A stretch of DNA of 51,199 bases from Coemansia sp. RSA 487 (Eukaryota; Kickxellomycota; Kickxellomycetes; Kickxellales; Kickxellaceae). Shown here in pieces: positions 28,808-38,158 of this stretch. The notes beneath the pieces were generated by a model. It was not told where the DNA came from. It worked only from the letters and a program-made list of their open reading frames with translations, and made no database searches. Location of the stretch: positions 1 through 51,199 of the forward strand of contig JANBRJ010000112.1 of assembly GCA_027577595.1 (NCBI GenBank), written 5' to 3'. Position numbers and translations under genes: made by a program. Numbering within the stretch: position 1 is the first letter of the stretch; each line of letters opens with the position of its first letter.

Positions 28808-29295
28808 TTTATATTTTGATAAAGAGCCACCGCCATATAGCGTGTAGTGGCAAGAACATATTTAGATGTACTATATACCTTAAAAGTTTAACTGTTATGT
28901 CTCCTATAACCACTCACGTACAGTACATGGTGATGTATCAGACTAAATATTAGCAGCTATGCAAATAGCGATCAATCATTATGGTAGTGATGATTTGTGT
29001 ATTTACGTGAGTGTATTCACAATTACATATTAATTGGCAACGCAGGAACTATCTCATTTTGTAAACTCCAAAACGTTATAGTAATTACTTGATACAAAGT
29101 CCATGGAAGCACAGTTAAGGAAAATAAAGTCGCTTGGCTATTCAAAGAGATTAGTTGCCTGCTTAAATTTGTCGGTACTCTATGAACATTGACCAGCGAG
29201 TCACATTTATACGCGCTTGTATTCAGCATACCTTACCCTACCTTGCTATTTTAAACAAGCGCTTTAAGCGTAATCTACTTTCACATTAGTACATA

Positions 29296-29421
29296 ATGCT
29301 TATCTTTAACAACAGCCCCGAAATTTTATTTTATAGAAGACAAAGAGTGAGTAGGTGCTTAGTTTATAAATTTACATTTAATTACAAGGAAAGATATAGA
29401 AGACATGCTTTGTTCGCATGA
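29296..29421 (+). CDS. Putative micro-ORF, 41 aa, basic
   Basis: A complete frame, MLIFNNSPEILFYRRQRVSR followed by CLVYKFTFNYKERYRRH. Strongly basic and aromatic, with one Cys and one His, so no complete zinc finger. It lies within the micro-ORF cluster on the same strand as the zinc-finger members. It may be chance. Confidence 0.2.
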   Translation: MLIFNNSPEILFYRRQRVSRCLVYKFTFNYKERYRRHALFA

Positions 29422-29627
29422 TATGTATGTATATTAATACAGATCACCAAAACACATAATTTGCGGTTCAGAACAATTATCGCAACTTTTACAAATTTAT
29501 AATGAACCCGTATTGCACAATTCGTGAAAATGATCTTCGTATTCAACAAACAATGAGCATATTGTACAAAAAGCCATAGATCGGCAACACTGTGACCTCC
29601 TTCAATATAAATGTGAATGGAGCCGGC

Positions 29628-29636
29628 TATTTAAAA
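29628..29636 (+). promoter_or_regulatory. TATA-like box of micro-ORF 29727
   Basis: TATTTAAAA, 99 bp before the ATG, with no other ATG in between. Confidence 0.4.
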
Positions 29637-29726
29637 AGGAGCCGACAGTGCCCCCATTGGTTTCTAAAACAGTAAAGAACAACTGTAATTTGTTATTCAT
29701 TCCAAAAGCCATCATCGCCATCCATT

Positions 29727-29879
29727 ATGAGCGACAACACTGACAAAAAAGAAATCCCGCCAAAAATGTTTGGTCTGGAGTTATGTTTGTGCAAAGTATG
29801 CGGGAAATCGTATTACGGTGATCTAAAGTATGGCGCTTACTGTGATTTTTGCAGATATAACATATTAAAAAAGCGCTAG
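29727..29879 (+). CDS. Zinc-ribbon microprotein, 50 aa
   Basis: A complete frame starting MSDNTDKKEIPPKMFGLEL. It is followed by a Cys4 pattern C22-x2-C25-x13-C39-x2-C42 (CKVCGKSYYG then CDFCRYNILKKR). The CKVCGKS knuckle is typical of zinc fingers and resembles CKRCGKEF in the next micro-ORF 360 bp downstream. The charged N-terminus and basic C-terminus look like a designed small protein rather than random AT-rich sequence. The ATG is the first one downstream of a TATA-like box. A longer overlapping minus-strand frame exists but has no coherent motif. Confidence 0.5.
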   Translation: MSDNTDKKEIPPKMFGLELCLCKVCGKSYYGDLKYGAYCDFCRYNILKKR

Positions 29880-29966
29880 AAGGTTTACACTCGTGCTCCT
29901 TTGCAATGCTCAACAAACACAATAACTGTAGCGGGCTTTTTTTTCTTTTTTTTAGAGAAACAAACA

Positions 29967-29974
29967 TATTTAAA
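29967..29974 (+). promoter_or_regulatory. TATA-like box of micro-ORF 30089
   Basis: TATTTAAA, 122 bp before the ATG, with no intervening ATG. It follows a poly-T tract at 29936-29953. Confidence 0.4.
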
Positions 29975-30088
29975 GTGCAGTCAGGGATATTGTACCCACA
30001 GGGAAGCCTCTTTGTTGATTCGCACTTTTTGTCGAATAACAATACATTTTATTAAACATAACTCATTCACCTTTAACTTCAATCAGCA

Positions 30089-30229
30089 ATGGACAGCATT
30101 ACAAGCGAAGCAAAGTTTTTCGGATTCTTGAAATATTACAAGATTTACCAATGCAAGCGCTGCGGGAAAGAGTTTTCCACAATAGCCAAGTTCTGCAACC
30201 ATAGAATCCATTGTGAGAAGGTTAAATAG
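30089..30229 (+). CDS. C2H2-type zinc-finger microprotein, 46 aa
   Basis: A complete frame. After an aromatic/basic leader (KFFGFLKYYKIYQ) comes C22-x2-C25-x12-H38-x2-H41-C42 (CKRCGKEFSTIAKF then CNHRIHC). The CKxCGKEF start is the textbook C2H2 first half. The second half could use H41 or C42 as the last ligand (C2H2 or C2HC). The ATG context is GCAATGG. It is the first ATG after a TATA-like box, and AATAAA follows at about 30355. Arranged in tandem with the micro-ORF at 29727. Confidence 0.5.
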   Translation: MDSITSEAKFFGFLKYYKIYQCKRCGKEFSTIAKFCNHRIHCEKVK

Positions 30230-31275
30230 GTATTCATGTTCCCTTTTACACGGGCTTTGAAACAAGAATGCAGAAATTAGACAAAGTGAACTATTTCTCT
30301 GACTGACAGAGGTATATGTTGAATCTATATTTGTGAATACATTTGCAATGCATCAATAAAAGTCAAGATAGAAACAAACATGAATTAAAGTATTGATGTG
30401 GATTTGAATGTACCTGCTCTATAAAAAGCTCGAAGTGAGGAAATTTAAATGAATTGTTATTTGACAGCTCGCTAATTGGGATCAGAATCAAGCTAATATC
30501 CTCCGATTATGAATCAGCACGTCTGGTAGCAATTATCGAAACATGGTTTTCTATAAACTAGCATAATATTTTCTATATGAGTACAAATAATAAAAGTATG
30601 CAACTAAAGGATTTCATAATCACTGAATGGAGTATGATAAACACGCATTTTCTATTATGCAATAATGTAGATCAATGGGCAAGGAAACATACTCTGTAAC
30701 CATTTGTCATACAAATGTAAATTTCTACGGGAAAAGTGTATAAATATCAACAGAGAAGTACGTAATGAATAAATGATTGTAAGTATTGCAAAAAAGCTCG
30801 ATCTGTATAAAGAGAGAAAATCAGTGAGCCAAACATAAAGATTCAATCGTTGTAAACCGAACATTTTTTACAACCGATTATTGTATTACAAGTCAACATT
30901 ACCACCAAGCGAACTCAGGAAAGGAAAAACCTAGTTGGAATAATCTGACAATGTGAGTCGACGTGCTGATTTGTAGAGTAAATATAGCGACTTGTGATAC
31001 ACCTCCTTGGCAACAAATCTAGACATGGTTGCATAATTGCAAAATAGTTCAATTGAATAAGTTTAGTGCAGGAAAAAGACATTGAATACCTTAATTGAAA
31101 GATGTGTTGTAAATAGAATGCACTATGTGCGAGAGTGTTGCTATACACAAAACTGATGAGGCGATTGGGAATATTTATATTGTTTGTAGAGTAACTCAGT
31201 GAAATGTGAGAATGCGTATTAGTGAATATCTGATTAAGGTTCTAAAAGGAGCAAGAACTGCGTGTGAGCTCATCC

Positions 31276-31284
31276 TATAAAAAT
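31276..31284 (+). promoter_or_regulatory. TATA box of micro-ORF 31404
   Basis: TATAAAAAT, 128 bp before the coding ATG. One start-stop pair (ATGTAA, 31396-31401) lies just ahead of the main ATG. Confidence 0.45.
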
Positions 31285-31403
31285 CTAGTTATTCCTAGGA
31301 GCTTTTGAATTATCATTCTGTCGCTATATTACAATATTCGGGCAACCTAGATAATAACCTTAGGATACAATACTCGTCATAGGCTATACCAGCATATGTA
31401 AAG

Positions 31404-31523
31404 ATGCCCTGTCAATGCAAAGAATGCGACATCTGGTTTAAACTGTTTGCTGATTATGAAGAGCATATATGGAAAGTGCATAAAGCATGGATAAAAGTTG
31501 TGCTGCCATACGACGTAACATAA
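31404..31523 (+). CDS. Single C2H2 zinc-finger microprotein, 39 aa
   Basis: A complete frame beginning MPCQCKECDIWFKLF. C5-x2-C8-x12-H21-x4-H26 has the same spacing as the protein at 28275, and the helix ends EEHIWKVH against GEHLYNVH there. An extra Cys at position 3 gives CQCKEC. The C-terminal 13 residues are hydrophobic (WIKVVLPYDV). The leader carries a minimal start-stop uORF (ATGTAA) two bases before the ATG, which could repress translation. No homolog recognised. Confidence 0.45.
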   Translation: MPCQCKECDIWFKLFADYEEHIWKVHKAWIKVVLPYDVT

Positions 31524-32002
31524 TTGGGGAAATAAATTAGTAGAGGATATTGATTTTATACACACTATAGCACAGATCCTCCACAATACCACAGTTAGAG
31601 AATAGCGAGAGTGCATAATGTTACTATGCAAGGACAAGTAAAGCCGAACAGAGCAACAGAGGCTGTAAACACTTGCATTGTATATGGGGATTCTAGTAAA
31701 ATTCTAGGAACATATGCGGATAGTACACAACACACATATACCACTTGAGTGAAAACAAATAATCAAGCTGGACAATGGTGTAGAAGGAAGGCGTGGCTGC
31801 TGAGCACTGTGAACACTAATCTCCATTCTATTCACAATAAAACAAGTATTGAAAAAAAGGTTTAGCAAAAGTAATATAACTAGGAAAAACAGACACGGAA
31901 ACAATATTTCGTAAACAAGAAGTGCTGAGCGTAAAAGCCTTGTTACATTCCCTGACCAAATACACATTCAGTGCGTAAAGCAAAAGCGTGTAAATGAGTA
32001 AA

Positions 32003-34477
32003 TTAATTAGCGTTTACATAATGCTGGATGGCTGGCAGAACAGAACATAGCTTTGTTTCAACTTCAGCCCATTCCTCATCTGGATTGGACAGAATGGTCA
32101 GCGCTCCGCCTGCGCCGACGCACAGTTCATCGGGTCCGCTGATCACCGCTGTGCGGATCACCACGCTCCAGTCGGCTTGTCCGTTGGTCGAAAAGTACCC
32201 CAAGCATCCCGAGTACACGTTGCGCTGCACATGGTTCTCCAGTTTCTCTATTAGTCGCACTGTGCGGATTTTGGGTGCGCCAGTCATTGAACCAGGCGGA
32301 AAGCATTGCGCTAGCGCCATAACGTCGCCTACCGTGCCATTCATCTGCGCCTCGACTGTTGTAACCATCTGGTGCACGTGTTGGTAACTCTCGATAGCCA
32401 TCAAGCGGGGCACGCTAGTACATCCGCCCGAGATCGCATTAAGATCGTGACGGATCAAATCGACAATCATCAAGTTCTCTGCACGTTCCTTCACACTTTC
32501 TTGCAGTGCTTTGGCGGATTGTGTATCATGAACTGCCCACTCTTCTTCGCTCAGGTATTGAAGCCGCTCTGGTCGCCTAACTGTCCCCTTGATGGGCTTC
32601 ATCTCCGCTAACCGATTGCCATTGGAATCAACGGTGATGCGAAGGAACCGCTCAGGGCTACACGATGCAATGCCTGCACAAAGATCCGCGTACCAGAGGA
32701 GTGCCCCGTATGGAGCCGGATTGGACGCACGCATCTCTGTGTATAGCTTTGATGCATCGTGTGCGCAGCTGATGCGCGATTGCTCTGGCAGCGCGATCCG
32801 GAACTTGTTTGTCAAGCAGATTTCGTAGGATTCGCCTTGCGCAATGTATTTCTTGGCTTGGTCGATTGCCGCAATGTAGTTGGCACGAGAGAGCGCTGGC
32901 TCCAGGAGCACGGTCATCTCGCCATCTATTAGCTTTTTATTATTATCTTTGCGTTCGGTGGTTATTGCTGATTCGAGCCACTGTTCTATGCTCCGGACAG
33001 TCTGGTCAATCCATTGGTCCGCGCCCGCTTTATTTGCAAACCCTAGCGAATCCATCCACCGCCTACTAATACCGTGCGACTCTGCTCCGCTCGGGCTGCT
33101 ATCTTTGGCGACGATTGCAAGGATGTGGGCTTTTGGCGGGTTGTGCTTATGGTCAATTACCACACATCGATCCACAAACGAGAGCTGTGCATCCGGAAGC
33201 CCCTTTTCACCTTCATTTGATATAGCCGATTGTTTAGTTCCGATAATCTCTGCCTTCATCTCATACGCAAAGTACCCAATCCATCCGCATCGAAATCCAT
33301 GCGTAGGCGCCTCAATCACGCGAGTACAGTCAACCGCCTGCTGCATCCATTCCCAGAACGATATTCCTATAGTTTCCGTGGCCAGGACTGTAGGCTGTGT
33401 GGACAACTCGGAAAACCGTAGAACCGTAACTTTCTTCGTTTGCAAGTTGTAACGAACAGTCGCTCCGTGAGCGCTGGCGGCTGACGCAAGAACCGACTGG
33501 CTACTGTTCGCGTCTCCCGACTTAGCGCTATCGAGCCACAGGGGCATCGGATCATTGCCATAGAGGAATTTTTGCAACCGGCCGCCCAAATTATCTACAG
33601 GAAAACCGGGTAAGTCGACTGTTGCCGTCGCCAGCGAGTAGTGGCTTTTCTTTTCAGACGCAACAGGACGTCCCGTTGGCTTGTTTGCATATACAATTGA
33701 CATTTGTGCGACGCTTTTTTGGATCCCCATCTCTGAAGCTTTCTTCGTTAGGAACTCTCGGGTTATGTTTGTAAAGTTTGCCAGTATTTGTGCCCCGTAC
33801 TCGCTGGCTATGGACTCTGGGTGGAACTGGACGCCAAAGATCGGATACCGTTTATGTCTGAGAGCCATGATTTCATTGGTCTGTACGTCTTCGAGCTGTC
33901 CGGCCAGCCCTAGTGTTGCCACTGTGCCTGTAGCACACGCAAGCACTTGCAGCTCGTCATGGGGAAACCCGGTAGTGCTTACTGCCAGCGAGTGGTACCT
34001 GACCACTGTAAAGCGCTCGGGCACTCCAGCAAAAAGGGATCCTTCTTTGCTTCCGTCCATATGTATAACGTGTGTGGTTTGTCCATGGACAGGCACAGCG
34101 CATTGGTAGATGTGTGCCCCGTAGAGCCGCGCAATGCCTTGGTGTCCGAGACACACGCCAAGTAAAGGGCATCGAGTTTCTGCAGCATATCGGATCAGCT
34201 CATCGCAGATCCCAAAATCACCAGCACGTCCTGGCGTTCCTGGTCCTGGTGATATCACAATATTGTCGATATGGGGGAGTATTTGGTCTCGAACTACTGG
34301 CCATGGGTACTGGTCGTTACGAATCGTAAGCACCCTGCTATCTTGCTTGTATACATGAGTCCCAGTTTGCTGTTGCTGCACAAGTAGCTGAAGTAGATTA
34401 AATGTGTACGAGTCGTAGTTGTCTACCAGGAGTGTCCGTGGCTGCAAGCTGCGCTTGTCTTCGCTTATATACGGCAT
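32003..34477 (-). CDS. ABZ1: Para-aminobenzoate synthase (ADC synthase), fused PabA-PabB
   Basis: Makes 4-amino-4-deoxychorismate from chorismate and glutamine, the first step from chorismate to PABA and folate; cytosolic. 824 residues from ATG 34477. N-terminal glutamine amidotransferase (about 15-245): LLVDNYDSYTFNLLQLL, ISPGPGTP, nucleophile C109 in GVCLGHQ, and the His/Glu pair in GVQFHPESI. C-terminal chorismate-binding domain (about 330-815): EICLTNKFRI, PAPYGALLWY, PIKGTVRR (the Lys in PIKGT marks ADC synthase rather than anthranilate synthase), NLMIVDLIRHDLN, and SMTGAPKIRTVRLIEKLE. Intronless, full length, no sign of damage. Confidence 0.96.
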   Translation of the reverse strand: MPYISEDKRSLQPRTLLVDNYDSYTFNLLQLLVQQQQTGTHVYKQDSRVLTIRNDQYPWPVVRDQILPHIDNIVISPGPGTPGRAGDFGICDELIRYAAETRCPLLGVCLGHQGIARLYGAHIYQCAVPVHGQTTHVIHMDGSKEGSLFAGVPERFTVVRYHSLAVSTTGFPHDELQVLACATGTVATLGLAGQLEDVQTNEIMALRHKRYPIFGVQFHPESIASEYGAQILANFTNITREFLTKKASEMGIQKSVAQMSIVYANKPTGRPVASEKKSHYSLATATVDLPGFPVDNLGGRLQKFLYGNDPMPLWLDSAKSGDANSSQSVLASAASAHGATVRYNLQTKKVTVLRFSELSTQPTVLATETIGISFWEWMQQAVDCTRVIEAPTHGFRCGWIGYFAYEMKAEIIGTKQSAISNEGEKGLPDAQLSFVDRCVVIDHKHNPPKAHILAIVAKDSSPSGAESHGISRRWMDSLGFANKAGADQWIDQTVRSIEQWLESAITTERKDNNKKLIDGEMTVLLEPALSRANYIAAIDQAKKYIAQGESYEICLTNKFRIALPEQSRISCAHDASKLYTEMRASNPAPYGALLWYADLCAGIASCSPERFLRITVDSNGNRLAEMKPIKGTVRRPERLQYLSEEEWAVHDTQSAKALQESVKERAENLMIVDLIRHDLNAISGGCTSVPRLMAIESYQHVHQMVTTVEAQMNGTVGDVMALAQCFPPGSMTGAPKIRTVRLIEKLENHVQRNVYSGCLGYFSTNGQADWSVVIRTAVISGPDELCVGAGGALTILSNPDEEWAEVETKLCSVLPAIQHYVNAN

Positions 34478-35758
34478 CACCTTTTCCTAACACTAAGAAT
34501 AGCTTAAAAGTACAAAATAATGGTAGCGAAAATGATCCATAAAGTTGGAAAAAGAAAGAAGAGATAAGAAAAAAAGTTGCCATGGAACAACAGGTGAAAA
34601 ACAAAAAAAAAACACCGTTCCCCAACACTTGCTCTAAGCACCAATCAAACTTTTGGTGAAGCAGTTACCACTCCTGTGATTATGTGTGATTTCTGCACTC
34701 CCATTTGCCCTTTTTGAATATTCTAAATTCTAATTGGTGGTTGATAATCGCGATTACCAAGCCTCTCTTTATAAAAACACCATTCAAAAATGTACATGTG
34801 CGGTATTGAAAAATAAAAAATAAAATACAACCGGAATTCAGTTCTATAAAGGGATATGCTTCTGAAAAGAGTGGGAAAGAAAAAAGTGTGTTCAGAAAAT
34901 AAATGAAAAAAGTATCACAAAATCCAGTCTCCAAAAAAGCAAACGAAAAAAAACATTGGACAGCGTTGGGATGGTGCTAAACAGTAGTTTTTCTTTCCTA
35001 TTGTTTCAATTACATAAACCACCATGGAATCCGCAAAATGAACTACAAAGAACTGGTAAAGTCGCAATTGCTTATTAAATGATGAGACAGTGGGAAAATG
35101 GAAATATTTGAAGAAGCAGATGTTAGCATATTCGTAAGATCTGACGTATATTAAGTTGAATTCCTGGTGTAAAATAAAAAGAAGAGCAAAGAGGGAGGCT
35201 AGTTTTCAGATATATTTATGCTAAAAACGGAAAGAAACGGAAAGAAACGATAGTGGCCTACTTTAAGCAAGAGACTTTGGCTCATCTACCACATGAACAA
35301 CAAGACATAGCTTTCTCCCCCCTTTCTTCCATTTGCCCCCACTCTTTCTATTTCTTTTTATGTTGAACAAAGGGATAAAAAAAGTTCACTCTTTTACTTT
35401 TTTCTTAACAGCTAAAAAGACGTTTATAGACGTTTTTACATTTTTGCATATTTGCTTTCTTCTTTTATATACCAAGATATCCTTCCCCCACCCTTCCACA
35501 AAAGCTCGCTTTTTTTGCTGCTTCACCTTTGGCTTTAACAATTATACTGTTCTTTCTCGTAGTTATTTTGCTTTCTCGCATTTGAAAAATAACATTTCTA
35601 TACTTTTCCGCCAGGGGTTATTAAAGGATTGCAATACTTGCACAATAAGCTAATACCGAACAAACGGTGTACATGATTGCATTAGCTTTTTTTTTAATTA
35701 AATACGTACAAAAACTACAAGTGCCAAACAATTCTTTATTCTCCCATTAATACTAGAA
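34478..35758. other. Divergent intergenic region, 1.28 kb
   Basis: Separates ABZ1 (minus) from the Gln-rich gene (plus). Very AT-rich, with a short duplication AAACGGAAAG (35224-35244, two adjacent copies) and long T/C tracts at 35315-35480. No frame has convincing composition. It probably holds both promoters and a long leader for the downstream gene. Confidence 0.4.
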
Positions 35759-38158
35759 ATGTCTAAAAGAGCAAGAATTCACGATGAAAGCAATAAGCCA
35801 AGCGGTGACCCACCACCATCTAATCCCATCACCGATACTGATGATATTGATACTACTAGTGAGCGCAACAACTGGACCTCTGACAACGCCGACAACTTCC
35901 ATTGGGTTTTGTCAAAGTATACTTGGTTCGTGAATGGTATCTTGCAACTCGAGCACCGCTATCTTGATATTCGTGATATTCGCGAAGTAGAGAGCTTGGA
36001 AGAGGAATTTGAGCGCAGTGGCAATTCTGTGAGCTCAGCGGAAAGGGACAGCCAGATTATCCGGCACCTCGAGATGACCAATGCGTCGAATCCAAACAAG
36101 GATGTCAAGCGCTGGTTCAAGCTTCTAAGAGAACTGCAAATAGCTGCGGGAAACAAGCACTCGGAAAGGCAAATCAACACCAAGCACATTAATACCAGGT
36201 CCCGCTGGTCTGTCCCCTTCAAGTCGCTAAACGAAGTAGGCTACCTGATCAAGAACCAAGCACTCAGAGGGTCCAAGCGCGCCAGTGCCGAGGAGCTTCG
36301 TGCACGCAAAGAGCCAGTGCGTCGCACAAATATCGAAAAGAAAAACCTTGCTGCCATCAAGGCGCTGCGCAAGTATGTCGTTTGCAGGTACATTTATTGG
36401 GATGATAATCTGAATTGCATTCCATCTGCTGAGCAGCTGGCCCATTTGCCGCCAGTGTCAAGTGAGATGGAAGACAACTCGGAGCCTGAAAGGTGGATGC
36501 GTGCAATGATTCGTCGCCATGGGAAGCAGATGGTTAACTATCTCGATGTATGTGCTGTAAACCTTGCGACCAATTATGTGAATGAGCTTGTCGAGCGAGG
36601 CGAAGTCACAGCCGACAATGCCAGCATGTCTCTTGCAAGCAACAATAGCCTGGTCAAGCTGTATCTCAACAGAATGGTCGGCGAGATTATGAGGCTTTCC
36701 AAGAGCTCATCATTAGGCAGAGGCTCCAGTGTCGCGCCTGGTGACAAAGAGAGCAAGAAGCAAACGATCAAGGCCTCGATACTAAAGCCCACAGTTGAAA
36801 CTATTGCCACGCCTACACATGCATCAACATTTTCAAACGCTAATGATGCAAGCAAGCCTGGAAGCTATGAAAGCCAGGAATATAGATACGAAGATAAGCG
36901 AGGTGCTGAAATGCTGGGAGTTGATGACGCAGTGTCATTCAATGTTAAAAGATCCAAATCACACACGGCATTCAATGCTGGGCTGGATACAGAGCATAAG
37001 AAAGAGTCATGGGAAAGTGCATATAATGATGGAAAGAGAAGCAGTCTTCACTTCCCATCCGCCAATATCTCATCTGCACAAGGCTCAATACTAGACTTTG
37101 CCTCTTATGGAAACATGTCTGCCATCGCAAAGGGCTTGTTCTCTGGAAATGACACAGACAAGGCACATCATTATGACGACGAGTATTTCACGCAATTTAT
37201 TAACTATGATTCACAAATGTTGGATATGGCTGCTACAACCAAGCGTGACCAGCAGCCATTGGCAGAGGCAAAGAGCGTCAGCTGGGAAAAAGAAAGCCCT
37301 GCACCAACTGAGCTTCTTGATGCCATTATAAATCTCTCGATGAATAGCTCCGGAAATAACAGTGTCAATATTCCACAGCTTAATGAAAGAAATGGCCTGT
37401 ACGGCACTGATTTTTCTCTTCCTCAGCCCCACGAGCTGTCATCTATTGGAGTACCGTTTGATCACAGCAGACACCAAATGCACCCAAGCAAAGAAGCACC
37501 ACTGCCAATGATGTCAACGGGTACAAGTAATTCTATTTACATAAAGAACAGCTTTACCCAAGACCAACATGCCCACGAGACCAATGGACAGATCAATTCT
37601 CCTCACAACATATCCAGGTCGTCGTCTGATACAAACACCCAAATGACGGAGTCTGGATCAAAAAGCTCTAGTCCTTACCAGGATGCCACTACTGGCATCC
37701 AAGGGCTGTTCCAGTCGCCACCTGCTCCGTTTACGTTTAAAATACCTACTAATTTTCAACCAGATAGCAGGCTTGGACAACTGCCAACGTATAATGGGGG
37801 AAGCCAGAACAGTAATGTTGGTACCAATATTCAGTCCACGAGCCCTTATAACAGCAACCAAATTCCACAGATGTTGGCCCAGAGCTTTTCATTCTCACAG
37901 CTTCCACCAGCTATTGGTAGTATTCCAAACCATCAGCAGCCGCTACAGAAACCGCAGCAGCAGCAGCAACAGCATGCATATCAGATGCAAGTGCCAGAAG
38001 CAGTAAGTAATACTTCGACAAACACATCAAGGCTTTCCACTACACTTATATATGTCGATGGTGTGCCACAATACATCGAGTTGGTACACGATAATACAGA
38101 TGTCCAGCCAAACCCGATTCGTCTTCCCATTACGCGTTTTGCTAACAAGAAGAAATAA
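35759..38158 (+). CDS. Large Ser/Gln-rich protein of unknown function, possibly a regulator
   Basis: 799 residues, intronless, not recognised. Residues 40-330 are folded and mostly helical: NNWTSDNADNFHWVLSKYTW, RDIREVESLEEEFE, DVKRWFKLLREL, RSRWSVPFKSLNEVGYLIKN, KNLAAIKALRKYVVCRYIYW and RWMRAMIRRHGKQMVNYLDV. Residues 340-780 are disordered, rich in Ser, Asn and Gln, with KPQQQQQQH. The end is compact again (TTLIYVDGVPQYIELVHDN). A basic start (SKRARIHDE) and a polyGln region suggest a nuclear regulator, but no DNA-binding motif is seen. The very long T-rich leader region upstream fits a regulated gene. Confidence 0.7.
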   Translation: MSKRARIHDESNKPSGDPPPSNPITDTDDIDTTSERNNWTSDNADNFHWVLSKYTWFVNGILQLEHRYLDIRDIREVESLEEEFERSGNSVSSAERDSQIIRHLEMTNASNPNKDVKRWFKLLRELQIAAGNKHSERQINTKHINTRSRWSVPFKSLNEVGYLIKNQALRGSKRASAEELRARKEPVRRTNIEKKNLAAIKALRKYVVCRYIYWDDNLNCIPSAEQLAHLPPVSSEMEDNSEPERWMRAMIRRHGKQMVNYLDVCAVNLATNYVNELVERGEVTADNASMSLASNNSLVKLYLNRMVGEIMRLSKSSSLGRGSSVAPGDKESKKQTIKASILKPTVETIATPTHASTFSNANDASKPGSYESQEYRYEDKRGAEMLGVDDAVSFNVKRSKSHTAFNAGLDTEHKKESWESAYNDGKRSSLHFPSANISSAQGSILDFASYGNMSAIAKGLFSGNDTDKAHHYDDEYFTQFINYDSQMLDMAATTKRDQQPLAEAKSVSWEKESPAPTELLDAIINLSMNSSGNNSVNIPQLNERNGLYGTDFSLPQPHELSSIGVPFDHSRHQMHPSKEAPLPMMSTGTSNSIYIKNSFTQDQHAHETNGQINSPHNISRSSSDTNTQMTESGSKSSSPYQDATTGIQGLFQSPPAPFTFKIPTNFQPDSRLGQLPTYNGGSQNSNVGTNIQSTSPYNSNQIPQMLAQSFSFSQLPPAIGSIPNHQQPLQKPQQQQQQHAYQMQVPEAVSNTSTNTSRLSTTLIYVDGVPQYIELVHDNTDVQPNPIRLPITRFANKKK

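Larger units (their letters stand above)
25452..32002. other. 6.5-kb AT-rich region without ordinary genes; micro-ORF cluster
   Basis: No frame over 87 codons and no known domain of normal size. It is not empty: it holds the zinc-finger micro-ORFs annotated separately (28.0-31.5 kb), a repeat copy (26685), and TATA-like boxes followed by short ATG frames. Weaker short frames, listed but not called: 25619-25735 (+, 38 aa, CWVSC start); 26563-26637 (+, 24 aa, about 80 bp after CATATAAAAGC); 27515-27697 (+, 60 aa, HFCCYC); 27843-27923 (+, 26 aa); 27128-27319 (-, 63 aa); 30577-30699 (+, 40 aa); and 31704-31967 (-, 87 aa with one hydrophobic span). A pentanucleotide run (AATAC)4 lies near 27603-27623. 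No LTRs, transposase or long RNA gene were recognised. Confidence 0.5.

Noticed and set aside
29725-30042. Minus-strand 105-codon frame with CxxC (ICYICKNH) opposite the 29727 micro-ORF
   Set aside because: Its Cys codons largely mirror the Cys/Ala codons of the plus-strand zinc ribbon, it starts without a convincing ATG context, and no coherent motif remains. Treated as an antisense shadow.
30655-30864. 69-codon hydrophobic minus-strand frame
   Set aside because: T-rich sequence encodes hydrophobic residues by default. There is no signal-peptide organisation and no supporting promoter or homolog.
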